From CALJFL01 sp039964455 (GTDB taxonomy: Bacteria > Pseudomonadota > Gammaproteobacteria > Pseudomonadales > Halieaceae): a DNA stretch of 64,000 nucleotides. The position numbers and the translations under genes are program-made. Under the pieces are notes generated by a model. It saw nothing but the letters and a program-made list of their open reading frames with translations. It searched no databases and was not told the origin of the DNA. Shown here piece after piece: positions 17,140 to 24,997 of this stretch. The stretch spans positions 124,001 to 188,000 of the forward strand of contig JBDVXK010000016.1 in assembly GCA_039964455.1 (NCBI GenBank), written 5' to 3'. The first letter of the stretch is position 1; each line of letters starts with the position of its first letter.

Positions 17140-17169
17140 GACGTTATGGGATGTTATGAGAATATAATA

Positions 17170-17183
17170 TGGTGGAGGCGGCG
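17170..17183. repeat. attR, within the ssrA 3' end
   Basis: TGGTGGAGGCGGCG, identical to 4522-4535, is the reverse complement of the last 14 bases of the tmRNA including the encoded CCA. The insertion therefore keeps the tmRNA sequence whole. Confidence 0.9.
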
Positions 17184-17560
17184 GGAGTTGAACCCGCGTC
17201 CGCCAGTACTCTGCCTTCGGCTCTACATGCTTAGATTCCGTCAATTAATTTAGCCGCAAACAGCCCGACGGGCAGGACGTTTTTGGCGATCTTGATATTT
17301 ATTTAACGGCTCCACCTCAAGCGTGTTTCGCCACGATCCAGTTCTGTATGACAGTCTATAGCGCGGGGCTGGAACCTTGCTAAAGACCGCCAGGGCCGAA
17401 GCACCTGGATGGTGTTACAAAGGGCTACTTACGCAGCCAGTTGTGCACCGTAGTTGTCGTCATTGGCAACTAATAGTTTGCAGCTTTGGATTTACGTGAT
17501 TGGCTACCATCACGGCATGCACCTCAGGGTTTGTTACCGTCGTCGAATCCGTATCGCCCC
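17170..17560 (-). ncRNA. ssrA: transfer-messenger RNA (tmRNA)
   Basis: The 3' end shows the T-arm-like GTTCAACTCCCGCC and encoded CCA on the minus strand. The 5' end begins near 17560 with GGGGGCGATACGGATTCGAC, the conserved tmRNA start that pairs with the 3' end. The proteolysis tag reads ANDDNYGAQLAA with its stop at 17429-17431 and the first tag codon at 17465-17467. Together with SmpB (encoded at 48836) it rescues stalled ribosomes. The genomic island uses its 3' end as the attachment site, and the natural terminator lies at 4462-4488. The tag is two residues longer than the E. coli tag ANDENYALAA. Confidence 0.95.
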
Positions 17561-17723
17561 CAGATGTGAACGGGCGAGTATACGCCTGTTCTGGCCAGTT
17601 TTGACCCCCCAATAGTGTGAAAGTTCCATGTGTGTATGTAACCAGCGGGTGGGCGCTAATGATATTCCCGTTTGGTGGCTCGATTGAGATGATGCCTGCT
17701 CAGGCCTGACATTCTTCTACTGG

Positions 17724-17741
17724 TTAGCTAAAATTAGCTAA
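17724..17741. promoter_or_regulatory. tandem TTAGCTAA operator of the toxin-antitoxin pair
   Basis: Two copies of the palindrome TTAGCTAA (17724-17731 and 17734-17741) are spaced by 10 bp, one helical turn, 28 bp before the antitoxin start. TAAAAT between them could serve as a -10 element. Antitoxins of this class usually repress their own operon by binding such palindromes. Confidence 0.7.
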
Positions 17742-17768
17742 TTAGGTGTAGATGGGAGGGCTGGAATT

Positions 17769-18026
17769 ATGGAGTCCAAAAAAGTGAAGGTCACACAGGT
17801 AAACATGCACGAGGCCAAAACCCGGCTGTCGCAGTTGGCTGAGATGGTCTGGCGCGGCGAAGAGGTGGTGATAGCCAAAGCGGGCAAGCCCTACCTGGAT
17901 TTAAAACCGCATGTGTCCAGCGGCACGGCGCGCCAACCTGGCAGGTACAAAGACGCCATTGAGCTCGCAGCAGATTTTGAGGACACGCCCACCAGCATCC
18001 TCGATGACTTTGAGGGCAGCACATGA
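17769..18026 (+). CDS. Phd/YefM-type antitoxin
   Basis: An 85-residue antitoxin with the Phd/YefM N-terminal DNA-binding fold: VNMHEAKTRLSQLAEMVWRG followed by VVIAKAGKPYLDL. The C-terminal tail (ADFEDTPTSILDDFEG) is the usual acidic, flexible toxin-binding part. GGAGGG precedes the ATG. The stop overlaps the toxin start as ATGA, giving coupled translation. It lies 208 bp upstream of ssrA on the opposite strand, outside the island. Confidence 0.88.
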   Translation: MESKKVKVTQVNMHEAKTRLSQLAEMVWRGEEVVIAKAGKPYLDLKPHVSSGTARQPGRYKDAIELAADFEDTPTSILDDFEGST

Positions 18027-18409
18027 AGCGCATATTGCTGGATACCCATGTGCTGCTTTGGTGGCTGATGGATTCGCCCAAGCTGGGCGCCACCGCCAGG
18101 GAAGCCATCGCAGCCGCGGATAACGTGGTGTACGTGAGTGCCGTCAGTATCTGGGAGATCGCCATTAAGAAATCGCTGGGTAAACTGCGCGCGCCCAACA
18201 ACTTCGATCACATCCTCGAGCAGGAAGGTTTCGAGGAGCTGCCAGTGTCTGTTTATCATGCCGAGCAGGCCGGTGGGCTGCCTGCCCATCACCGCGATCC
18301 CTTCGATCGCATGCTGGTTGCCCAGGCCCAGGCCGAAGGGCTTTTATTGTTCTCGCAAGATCAGCAGATAAGCGCCTATGGGATACGCACGGCTAACCCC
18401 ATGGTTTGA
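18023..18409 (+). CDS. VapC-type PIN-domain toxin
   Basis: A 128-residue PIN-domain ribonuclease toxin. The acidic catalytic residues appear in LLDTHVLLWW (Asp7), VSIWEIAIKK (Glu about 47) and HRDPFDRML (Asp about 93 and 96), all present. VapC toxins cut RNA, often initiator tRNA or rRNA, when the antitoxin is degraded. It is translationally coupled to the antitoxin. It belongs to the single-domain PIN group often paired with Phd-type rather than VapB-type antitoxins. Confidence 0.9.
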   Translation: MKRILLDTHVLLWWLMDSPKLGATAREAIAAADNVVYVSAVSIWEIAIKKSLGKLRAPNNFDHILEQEGFEELPVSVYHAEQAGGLPAHHRDPFDRMLVAQAQAEGLLLFSQDQQISAYGIRTANPMV

Positions 18410-18494
18410 TGTTTGGGCGGGTGCAGCGCCCGGTCAATCTTGTTCCCACTAGGGGGTATGTCGCCATTCCCCTGTGAGCGCCTACACTGGTCCC

Positions 18495-19640
18495 ATGAAT
18501 AACAATAAGCAGGATTCCAGGCCCGCTATTATCGTCTCGGTGGCCGCCCTGGGCACCGCCGCCGTTTTGCTGTTTGCGATAATGCCCTTGATCGTTGGGG
18601 GCATGGCCAGCCGGTTTGCACTGTCCGACACCCAGAGTGGATTGGTCGCCACCGCCTATTTCGTGATCTACGCGCTGTTGGCGCTCACCTCGCCAACCTG
18701 GGTGCGCCGCCTGAACTGGCGTCATGCTGCCTTTGGTGCCTATGCCGTGTTGCTGTTGGGTATTGGGTTGGCGGTTTTGTCCTCCTCCTATGAGATGGCC
18801 ATCGTGGGCATGGCAGTGGCGGGAATAGGTGCGGGCATTCTGTTCCCCATCAGCTTAACGCTGGCATCAGACACCCCAAATACCGACAGAACGTATGCCC
18901 TCAAGCTCACCGCTGAACAGCTGGTGCCAGCATCCCTGCTGTTGCTTATCCCCTTATTGGGTTTGGGTGCTGGCTTGTCACCCATGCTTTTGCTGGCCGC
19001 TGCCACCGTGGTCGTGTGTTTGTTGGCCAGCCTCGCCATGCCGGCCTCGGGGCCAGGTGCTGAGGGTTCTGTTGCCGCAGCCTCGGGTAGCGCGGTTTGG
19101 GGCTATCTTGCCTTGCTTGCCCTGGCTATTAACTTTGCCGGCTTTAGTGGTTTGTGGTTCTTCTTCGAGCGTATCGCGGTAGAGCAGGGCTTTGCTCCCG
19201 ATTTCACAAATCTCTGGTTGGCAGTGGGTTTGATCACCTCGGGTCTTGGGCCTTTGGCGGCCGCCTTGTTGGCCGACCGCCTCGGCCGGATATTGCCCAT
19301 TTTGTTTGGCACGCTGTTGTCCTTGGTGGCCGTTGGGGTTCTGGCCAGTGGCGTCGATCAGTTCCGCTACGCACTGGTGCTGTTCACTCTGCCGCTAGCT
19401 TATTACTTTGCCTTGTCCTACGTGATGGCGGTGATCGCGGAGGCCGACACCACCGGCAAAATAGCTGGCTTGATGGCGTTCTCATTGGCGGTAGGTGCTG
19501 CCACCGGCCCGGCGCTGTTCGGCATGATCAAGGATGCCGGCGGCCCGGTGCTTATGGTGATGGGCGCCTGCATCTTGCTGGGCGGAATATTGATTGTTGT
19601 CGTCGCCAGGGCGGCCACTGAACCAGAAAATCGGGAGTAG
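18495..19640 (+). CDS. MFS transporter
   Basis: A 381-residue integral membrane protein with about 12 hydrophobic segments, beginning after a short polar N-terminus (MNNNKQDSRP). The layout fits a major facilitator superfamily permease. A GTG at 18474 would add seven residues; neither start has a strong ribosome site. It is followed after 2 bp by the Ldh2-type oxidoreductase, so it heads a five-gene operon (18495-23144) and probably imports or exports that operon's substrate. It resembles in size and style the MFS protein at 27298. Confidence 0.82.
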   Translation: MNNNKQDSRPAIIVSVAALGTAAVLLFAIMPLIVGGMASRFALSDTQSGLVATAYFVIYALLALTSPTWVRRLNWRHAAFGAYAVLLLGIGLAVLSSSYEMAIVGMAVAGIGAGILFPISLTLASDTPNTDRTYALKLTAEQLVPASLLLLIPLLGLGAGLSPMLLLAAATVVVCLLASLAMPASGPGAEGSVAAASGSAVWGYLALLALAINFAGFSGLWFFFERIAVEQGFAPDFTNLWLAVGLITSGLGPLAAALLADRLGRILPILFGTLLSLVAVGVLASGVDQFRYALVLFTLPLAYYFALSYVMAVIAEADTTGKIAGLMAFSLAVGAATGPALFGMIKDAGGPVLMVMGACILLGGILIVVVARAATEPENRE

Positions 19641-19642
19641 GC

Positions 19643-20770
19643 ATGGCAGAGCAGGTACGCACCGAAAATCCGGAGTTCTTACATTTCAGTTTATCGCAGG
19701 TGGCGCAGGGCGCCGGCATGAGCGAGGAGCACGCGGGTTATATTGCCGATGCTATTGTCTTTGCTCATCGCCAGGGCAAACTGAACCAGGGTCTGGGTGT
19801 GTATGAGGCGATAGACCTGGTGCTGGAGATAGGCGTGCTTGACCCTGCAGCAGTGCCAGAGCTGGTCGACGAGGGCCCGGCCTTTGCGGTCTTCGACGGC
19901 AAGGGTTCCAGCGGCTACTACACGCTCACCCTCATGGCCAAAGCCGCGATAGAGAAAGCCCGCGAATACGGCATTGCCATTGCCTTCGGCGGCAACCATA
20001 ACGACGGTGGCAGCTTCGCCAGCTACGTTCACATGGCCTACGAGCAGGGCATGGTCGGCATCGCGTCCAACAACACCGTGCCATTGGCAGCACCCTTTGG
20101 CGCCATGGAGAACCTGCTGTCGTGCCCACCCTTCGATGCCATCATTCCCGGCGGTAAAGAGCCGCCCATCTGGGCCAGCCTCAAGTTTGCTGAATGGTAC
20201 GACGCCGATATTTCAGAAGCGGTGCTGCAAGACAAACCCATGAAGGGCAAGTGGCTGATAGATCCGGAGTCTGGCGAGCTTACCGATAACGCCAAACCCT
20301 ATGCCAAACCCATCCCCGGCTACGGGCGAGTGTGGGACGCCACCTGCGCCGGACAAATCGAAACCCCGCGCACCTATGCACTGAACCTGTGGAACGAGGG
20401 CATGTGTTCCATAATCAACCCTCTGGGTAAACCCAGCACAGAGTTGCCCACCATCGAGGACTTCGCCGCCGGTAATGCGGCGCCCAGTGTCGGTGGCAGT
20501 TACTTCATGTGCATAGACCCCTCACGCTTTGGTCCGTTAGCGGCAGTGCAGGAACGATCCGACAAGTTCATCAACAAGGTGCGCAACGCCAAACCGCGGC
20601 CGGGGCATCGCGTACGTATTCCCGGCGAATCCGGTTATCGCTCACTCACGCAGAACGAACCCACGGTAGAGGTGCTGGAAAATCACTGGGGGCCGTTCTT
20701 CGACAACATCGCCGCCAAATATGGCCTCACCGAAAGCGGCTTGCGCGAGGCGTTCAAGAATGAGCAGTAA
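19643..20770 (+). CDS. Ldh2-family (malate/L-lactate dehydrogenase-like) oxidoreductase
   Basis: A 375-residue NAD(P)-dependent oxidoreductase of the Ldh2/YlbC/ComC family, unrelated in fold to classical lactate dehydrogenase. Family-like features are GKGSSGYYTLTLMAKAAIEKA (about 91-111), the histidine-bearing GGNHNDGGSFASYV (about 117-130) and GIASNNTVPLAAPFG. Members oxidise 2-hydroxyacids or reduce 2-oxoacids and cyclic imines (for example malate, ureidoglycolate, pyrroline carboxylate). The exact substrate is unknown. It is translated directly after the MFS gene, and its last codons overlap the SRPBCC gene. Confidence 0.85.
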   Translation: MAEQVRTENPEFLHFSLSQVAQGAGMSEEHAGYIADAIVFAHRQGKLNQGLGVYEAIDLVLEIGVLDPAAVPELVDEGPAFAVFDGKGSSGYYTLTLMAKAAIEKAREYGIAIAFGGNHNDGGSFASYVHMAYEQGMVGIASNNTVPLAAPFGAMENLLSCPPFDAIIPGGKEPPIWASLKFAEWYDADISEAVLQDKPMKGKWLIDPESGELTDNAKPYAKPIPGYGRVWDATCAGQIETPRTYALNLWNEGMCSIINPLGKPSTELPTIEDFAAGNAAPSVGGSYFMCIDPSRFGPLAAVQERSDKFINKVRNAKPRPGHRVRIPGESGYRSLTQNEPTVEVLENHWGPFFDNIAAKYGLTESGLREAFKNEQ

Positions 20771-21275
20771 TCCTTCTTCCGCTGAGGTGTTCGACATCAG
20801 CGCGTTTACCGGCGCCACCCTGCGCATGGATGCTCGTATTACTTATGAGGGCAAAAGCGCCGACGAAGTGTTCGACATTATGGGCGACCCCGAGCGCATC
20901 ACCGATTGGTACCTGCTGGCCAAGCAGGTAAAGATGCACCCGCAAGTAGAGGGTGAAGAGCAGAGCTTCAATGTGGAGTTCACATTTTTTGGTGATGTGT
21001 TCGAAGAGATCCTGCACTGGGATCCACCGCATCGCTATGTTTACCTGGCCAAGGGCGATGACTTTCCCATCAAGGATTACGTGGCCTGCATTGAGGTAAC
21101 GGAAGAGGGCGCCGGTACCGGCACCATGAGCTGGAAAATATACAGCGATGTGATTGAAGGCGAACACTTCCAGCGCATCTTGCCTGTGATACTGCCCGCG
21201 ATTAACGAGGCCAGTATGAACAAACTGTGCGAGTTGATTGGCGGTACCTCTTGCATCGTTGATAGTTATTTTTAG
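20760..21275 (+). CDS. SRPBCC-family protein
   Basis: A 171-residue protein with the START/Bet v1-like fold pattern: YEGKSADEVFDIMGDPERITDWY near the N-terminus, then alternating strands, a GTGTMSWKIYSD strand and a long C-terminal helix. These proteins bind hydrophobic small molecules and some are cyclases or hydratases. It has no signal peptide. It overlaps the previous gene by 11 bp and precedes an SDR, so a role in the same pathway is likely. Confidence 0.75.
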   Translation: MSSNPSSAEVFDISAFTGATLRMDARITYEGKSADEVFDIMGDPERITDWYLLAKQVKMHPQVEGEEQSFNVEFTFFGDVFEEILHWDPPHRYVYLAKGDDFPIKDYVACIEVTEEGAGTGTMSWKIYSDVIEGEHFQRILPVILPAINEASMNKLCELIGGTSCIVDSYF

Positions 21276-21285
21276 GGAGCAGCCC

Positions 21286-22047
21286 ATGTTTTTTGATTTA
21301 AGCGGTAAGCGCGCCTTCATCACAGGTGGTGCCAGTGGCATTGGCCTGGCCGTGGCGCGGCGCTTTGCCCAGGCGGGTGCCCGTGTGGTCATCGCCGATA
21401 TGCAGGATGGGCAAGCTGTGGCAACAGAGCTGGGCGGTACCTTTGTGCACCTGGATGTGAGCGACAGCGCGGCGGTGCTATCAGCCCTTGCGCAGAACTG
21501 TGAGCAGGAAGGCAAGCTCGATATTCTCATTAACAATGCCGGTATCAACGGTGCCGACGGTGTCACCATAGAAGACAGCGACGAGACGCTCACGCGCAAG
21601 TTGTTGGAAATTAATACACTGGGTGTTTATCACGGCCTTAAGCATGGGCCAGCACACATCCGCGATGGCGGCGCTATTATCAACACCGCGTCGCTTGGCG
21701 CCACGCTCATGTTCCCAGGGTCTGGGCCTTACTCCGCCACCAAGGCCGCGGTGATCAACCTCACCCAAATGTCAGCGCTTGAGCTGGCCCCCCGCAAGAT
21801 TCGGGTGAATGCTGTCGCGCCCTCGTTTATTCGCACGCCGCTGGCGCAAGACGATATCGAACTGTTTGAAAAGATTGGTTACAACGCCACCGCGGCGCAG
21901 CGTATTGCCGAGCCGGAAGAAGTCGCGGCGGTGTTTCATTTTCTGGCCTCAGACGATGCCAGTTACATGAATGGGCAAGTGATCAATGTCGACGGCGGGA
22001 TGTCGCTGGGTTTCACCAATGAACAACTGGGGTTGATAAGCCAATGA
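21286..22047 (+). CDS. SDR-family oxidoreductase
   Basis: A 253-residue classical short-chain dehydrogenase/reductase. The nucleotide motif TGGASGIG is at residues 13-20, the structural NNAG at about 84, and the catalytic YSATK at about 149-153; Asp (IADM) after beta-2 suggests NAD(H) preference. The ATG at 21286 has AGGGAGC upstream. The stop overlaps the next start as ATGA. It is one of four SDRs in this region and probably oxidises a hydroxyl group in the unknown substrate. Confidence 0.9.
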   Translation: MFFDLSGKRAFITGGASGIGLAVARRFAQAGARVVIADMQDGQAVATELGGTFVHLDVSDSAAVLSALAQNCEQEGKLDILINNAGINGADGVTIEDSDETLTRKLLEINTLGVYHGLKHGPAHIRDGGAIINTASLGATLMFPGSGPYSATKAAVINLTQMSALELAPRKIRVNAVAPSFIRTPLAQDDIELFEKIGYNATAAQRIAEPEEVAAVFHFLASDDASYMNGQVINVDGGMSLGFTNEQLGLISQ

Positions 22048-23144
22048 GTATTACCAACAAGGTCCTGCATATCGAGCAGGGTAAGACGGCAGTGGTAGAG
22101 ACGCCGGTGAGTGATCCTGCGCCGGGCTTCGTGCTGATCAAGCAGGCGGTGGCACCCAACTGCATTGAGCACAGAATCTTCGAGACCGGGTTCTATGAAT
22201 TTCACGAGGGATGCGCCCATGCAGGTCACGAAGGTTGTGGCGAGATTGTTGCAGTGGGCTCCGGTGAAACGCGCTGGCAGGTCGGTCAGAGGGTGGTAGC
22301 TTTTCAGGGCTGGGCCTGTGGTGAGTGCTGGGTTTGCGAGAATGGTCTGGGAGCTACCCACTGTATCAATCTCAAACTACCTACAGACATCGAGGCCGCC
22401 AACGGCAGCGACTCCGGTGGCAACGGCTTTTGTGAGTATCGCCTGGTACCTACAAATATGCTGGAAGAAATTCCCGATGACCTGAGCTACAAGTACGCCA
22501 GTGCAGCCAACTGCCTTATAGGCTGCACCTATAGTGGAATACGAGATTTACACGTGGAGCCCGAAAGTGTCTGCCTGGTTGGCGGTGTGGGCTTTATTGG
22601 CTTGGCGACCTTGGTTAACCTCAAGTACCGTGGCGCCAAGGTAATCGTACTGGGCCGAGATCCATCGCGTATGGCCGCCGCTTTAGAGCGATTTGACGCA
22701 GACCACGTAGTCAATCCAGATGATGAAGATTGGCTGGAGCAGGTTAAAGCACTCACGCCACAGGGTAGGGGTGTCGATTTTTCCTTTGAGTGCTCCGGCT
22801 ACCCTTACTACCAACAGCGCTGTCTGGAGGCGACCCGCCACTACGGCACGCTGATGTTATTGGGTTATGCAGCGCATGAGGGCGAGAGCCTTACCTGGAA
22901 CATGCATACCGAGTCAGCACTGTGTTGGGGGCATAAGGTTGTCACGGCGCATTTTGATGTCAACTTCAATCACCGCAAGGATATTCTGCGCATACTGTGT
23001 GATCCCTGGATTCAATCAAAACTGGATCAATTGATTACCCATTCCTTTCCCATGTCCCAGGCAGATAAGGCTTTCGAATTGCTGGTTAATCGCAACCAGT
23101 CAGAGGGGTTTGTAGGAAAGGTACACCTGATTCCGGGGGAGTAG
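22044..23144 (+). CDS. zinc-type medium-chain dehydrogenase (MDR)
   Basis: A 366-residue alcohol dehydrogenase-like protein. The catalytic zinc region is seen in PNCIEHR (Cys40) and GHEGCGE (His62, Glu63). A structural zinc lobe has Cys92, Cys95, Cys98 and Cys107, with one residue more than usual before the last Cys. The Rossmann glycines are in VGGVGFIG (about 179-186). It ends the 18495-23144 operon, coupled to the SDR by an ATGA overlap. It is a paralogue of the MDR at 34423, which sits next to another SDR in the same order reversed, suggesting two parallel steps or substrates. Confidence 0.87.
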   Translation: MSITNKVLHIEQGKTAVVETPVSDPAPGFVLIKQAVAPNCIEHRIFETGFYEFHEGCAHAGHEGCGEIVAVGSGETRWQVGQRVVAFQGWACGECWVCENGLGATHCINLKLPTDIEAANGSDSGGNGFCEYRLVPTNMLEEIPDDLSYKYASAANCLIGCTYSGIRDLHVEPESVCLVGGVGFIGLATLVNLKYRGAKVIVLGRDPSRMAAALERFDADHVVNPDDEDWLEQVKALTPQGRGVDFSFECSGYPYYQQRCLEATRHYGTLMLLGYAAHEGESLTWNMHTESALCWGHKVVTAHFDVNFNHRKDILRILCDPWIQSKLDQLITHSFPMSQADKAFELLVNRNQSEGFVGKVHLIPGE

Positions 23145-23153
23145 ACTGCGGGT

Positions 23154-24218
23154 TTAACCCCAGCTGGTCTGCCCGCAGTTCTCCCGCTCAGCCCTGGTAT
23201 CCGCCAGCAGGCATAACAACTCAAAAAACAAAGCGGCCGCCACGTGGCCGCTTTTACCGTCGCTGTCGCGGTTGGGATTCATTTCCACCATGTCCGCACC
23301 GATGATGTTGAGCCCCCGTGCGCCCAGAATAATATCGCGCACCTGCCTGGGGTTCAGGCCAAATGGCTCAGGGCCGGTGGTGCCCATCATGTAGTTGCTG
23401 TCCAGCCCATCCACGTCCAGCGAGAAATAGGTTTTGTCTTTGCCTACAACCTCGCGGGCCTTGTCGATCACGTAGTCGGTGCCTTTTTCAAACACTTCAT
23501 CGGCGGTGATCACCGTCATGCCGCTGTCGTGAGAGAACTCCCACAAAAAGTTGGATCGGCCGCGTATGCCAATCTGCACGGTGCGCTCCGGGTCGATGAA
23601 GCCATTGAGCACAGCCTGGCGGAAGATGGAGCCGTCGTTCACCACGTCACCACCCCAACTGGCCATGGTGTCGCAGTGGGCGTCGATGTGTATCACCCCA
23701 AAGCTGTCGTCGTGCGCCTCGCTCAAGCCTTTCAGGCAGCCAAAGGTGGTGGTGTGTTCGCCACCGCAGTTGAGGGTGGCGCAGCCGGCCTGGCCCAGTG
23801 CCGCGAACACCTGGTAGATGTCGTCCAGCCGTGTTTGTAAGTCGGTTGCCGACCATTCCACATCGCCGTAATCAATCACGCTGCACTGCTCGAAGGGAAT
23901 CTGCCCGGTGCTGTCATTGATGGGGCCGTAGTTGCGGCTCCACTCACGCACGGCTTGTGGCCCGTGTCGTGTTCCAGCCAATCCGATGGCACCTAAATCC
24001 AGTGGGCTGCCAACCATGGCAATGTCTACGCCTTCGCCAGAGCGTCGGTGTGGCGCCTGGAAAAACCCGGGGTGTTGCAGGAAGCCCGTGGTGTCCAGGT
24101 TGTAACCCTGTTCGGCGGCGCGCTCAAAAAACGCGGTCACCCCTGGCTCGGCAAAATCGAATGCGGGTCGGTCCATCGCCCGATACTTTGCCAGTTGTTC
24201 TTCGGTGAGCTTGGCCAT
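23154..24218 (-). CDS. arginase/agmatinase-family ureohydrolase
   Basis: A 354-residue binuclear manganese hydrolase. Predicted metal ligands are His155 (GGEHTTT), Asp179, His181 and Asp183 (IDAHCDT), and Asp268 and Asp270 (LDVDGLD), all six present. GTTGPEPFGL matches the family's TPEPGG segment. The family cleaves guanidino groups (agmatine, guanidinobutyrate, arginine) to urea or other linear amides. Length is above that of a typical agmatinase because of the N-terminal extension (1-60). It is the last gene of a three-gene minus-strand operon with an SDR and a PLP decarboxylase. Confidence 0.88.
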   Translation of the reverse strand: MAKLTEEQLAKYRAMDRPAFDFAEPGVTAFFERAAEQGYNLDTTGFLQHPGFFQAPHRRSGEGVDIAMVGSPLDLGAIGLAGTRHGPQAVREWSRNYGPINDSTGQIPFEQCSVIDYGDVEWSATDLQTRLDDIYQVFAALGQAGCATLNCGGEHTTTFGCLKGLSEAHDDSFGVIHIDAHCDTMASWGGDVVNDGSIFRQAVLNGFIDPERTVQIGIRGRSNFLWEFSHDSGMTVITADEVFEKGTDYVIDKAREVVGKDKTYFSLDVDGLDSNYMMGTTGPEPFGLNPRQVRDIILGARGLNIIGADMVEMNPNRDSDGKSGHVAAALFFELLCLLADTRAERENCGQTSWG

Positions 24219-24232
24219 CTGCTGAATCCTCT

Positions 24233-24997
24233 TTACAGTCCAGGCGCCATACCGCCGGCAACGGGTAGCGTAGTGCCGGTCACGTATCCCGACAGCTCGC
24301 TGGCGAGATACACCGCCGCCTTGCCAACTTCCTCTGGCTGCGCAGAGCGCCCCAAGGGGATTTGGCTTTCTTCCAGCGCCTGCGCTTCCGCCACGGTAAT
24401 ACCCTCGGCTTCAGCGAGCAGCGCCATAGTCTGTTCATGCATCTGTGTAATTACTGAACCCGGGCAAAGCGCATTCACGCGAATGTTATCCGGCGCATAC
24501 TGCAGTGCCAGTTGTTTGGTCAGGCCTACGGCGGCAAATTTGCTGGCGGTGTAACAGGCGGGTATAGCGGGCATTGCACCGGTGCCGGCCAGTGAGGCAA
24601 CGTTGATGATACTGCCACCGCGGGCTTTCATATGCGGAATCGCGGCCTCGCACACGTTCACCATGCCGCGCAGGTTCACTGCCAGGCTCACATCCCAATC
24701 GGTGTCGGTAAGCTCCAGAAAGTCTGCCGAGCCAAGGCCAACGCCGGCATTGTTGACCACAATGTCCAGCTGCCCGTGGCGTGCAATCATGGTTTCCACC
24801 ACGGCTTTTACCATGGTCTTGTCGGTCACGTCGCAGGCCAGGCCGTCAATGTCCGACAATCCCTCGGCGCCTAGCAAGTCGCAGCCAATCACGGTCGCAC
24901 CTTCGGCGATCAAGGCATTGAGAACTGCCCGGCCAATGCCGCGGGGGTGTCCGGCACCGGTAACCAGTGCGACTTTATCTTGCAGCAAATTAGCCAC
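24233..24997 (-). CDS. SDR-family oxidoreductase
   Basis: A 254-residue classical SDR: TGAGHPRGIG (14-23) is a slightly longer glycine motif than normal, followed by NNAGVG (about 94) and catalytic YTASK (about 156). It lies between the PLP decarboxylase (8-bp overlap) and the ureohydrolase (14-bp gap), so it probably acts on the same carbon skeleton, for example on an aldehyde or alcohol left after decarboxylation. Confidence 0.9.
   Translation of the reverse strand: MANLLQDKVALVTGAGHPRGIGRAVLNALIAEGATVIGCDLLGAEGLSDIDGLACDVTDKTMVKAVVETMIARHGQLDIVVNNAGVGLGSADFLELTDTDWDVSLAVNLRGMVNVCEAAIPHMKARGGSIINVASLAGTGAMPAIPACYTASKFAAVGLTKQLALQYAPDNIRVNALCPGSVITQMHEQTMALLAEAEGITVAEAQALEESQIPLGRSAQPEEVGKAAVYLASELSGYVTGTTLPVAGGMAPGL

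Larger units (their letters stand above)
4522..17183. mobile_element. ssrA-integrated genomic island with type I restriction-modification cargo
   Basis: The element is bounded by a 14-bp direct repeat, TGGTGGAGGCGGCG, at 4522-4535 and 17170-17183; the right copy is the genuine 3' end of ssrA. A P4-type tyrosine integrase lies about 210 bp inside the right end, reading away from ssrA, the usual layout for tmRNA/tRNA islands. Cargo from left to right is hsdM-hsdM-hsdS-hsdR, an orphan membrane protein, a secreted DUF1566-type protein, a phBC6A51-type HTH protein, one or two small genes, an AlpA-like regulator and the integrase. Joining the flanks at the repeat rebuilds an intact ssrA followed by its terminator. 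The part from 12.1 to 15.7 kb is visibly more AT-rich than the chromosome. Confidence 0.93.

Noticed and set aside
20754..21599. Minus-strand frame of 281 residues
   Set aside because: It covers the SRPBCC and SDR genes on the other strand and has no recognisable domain.
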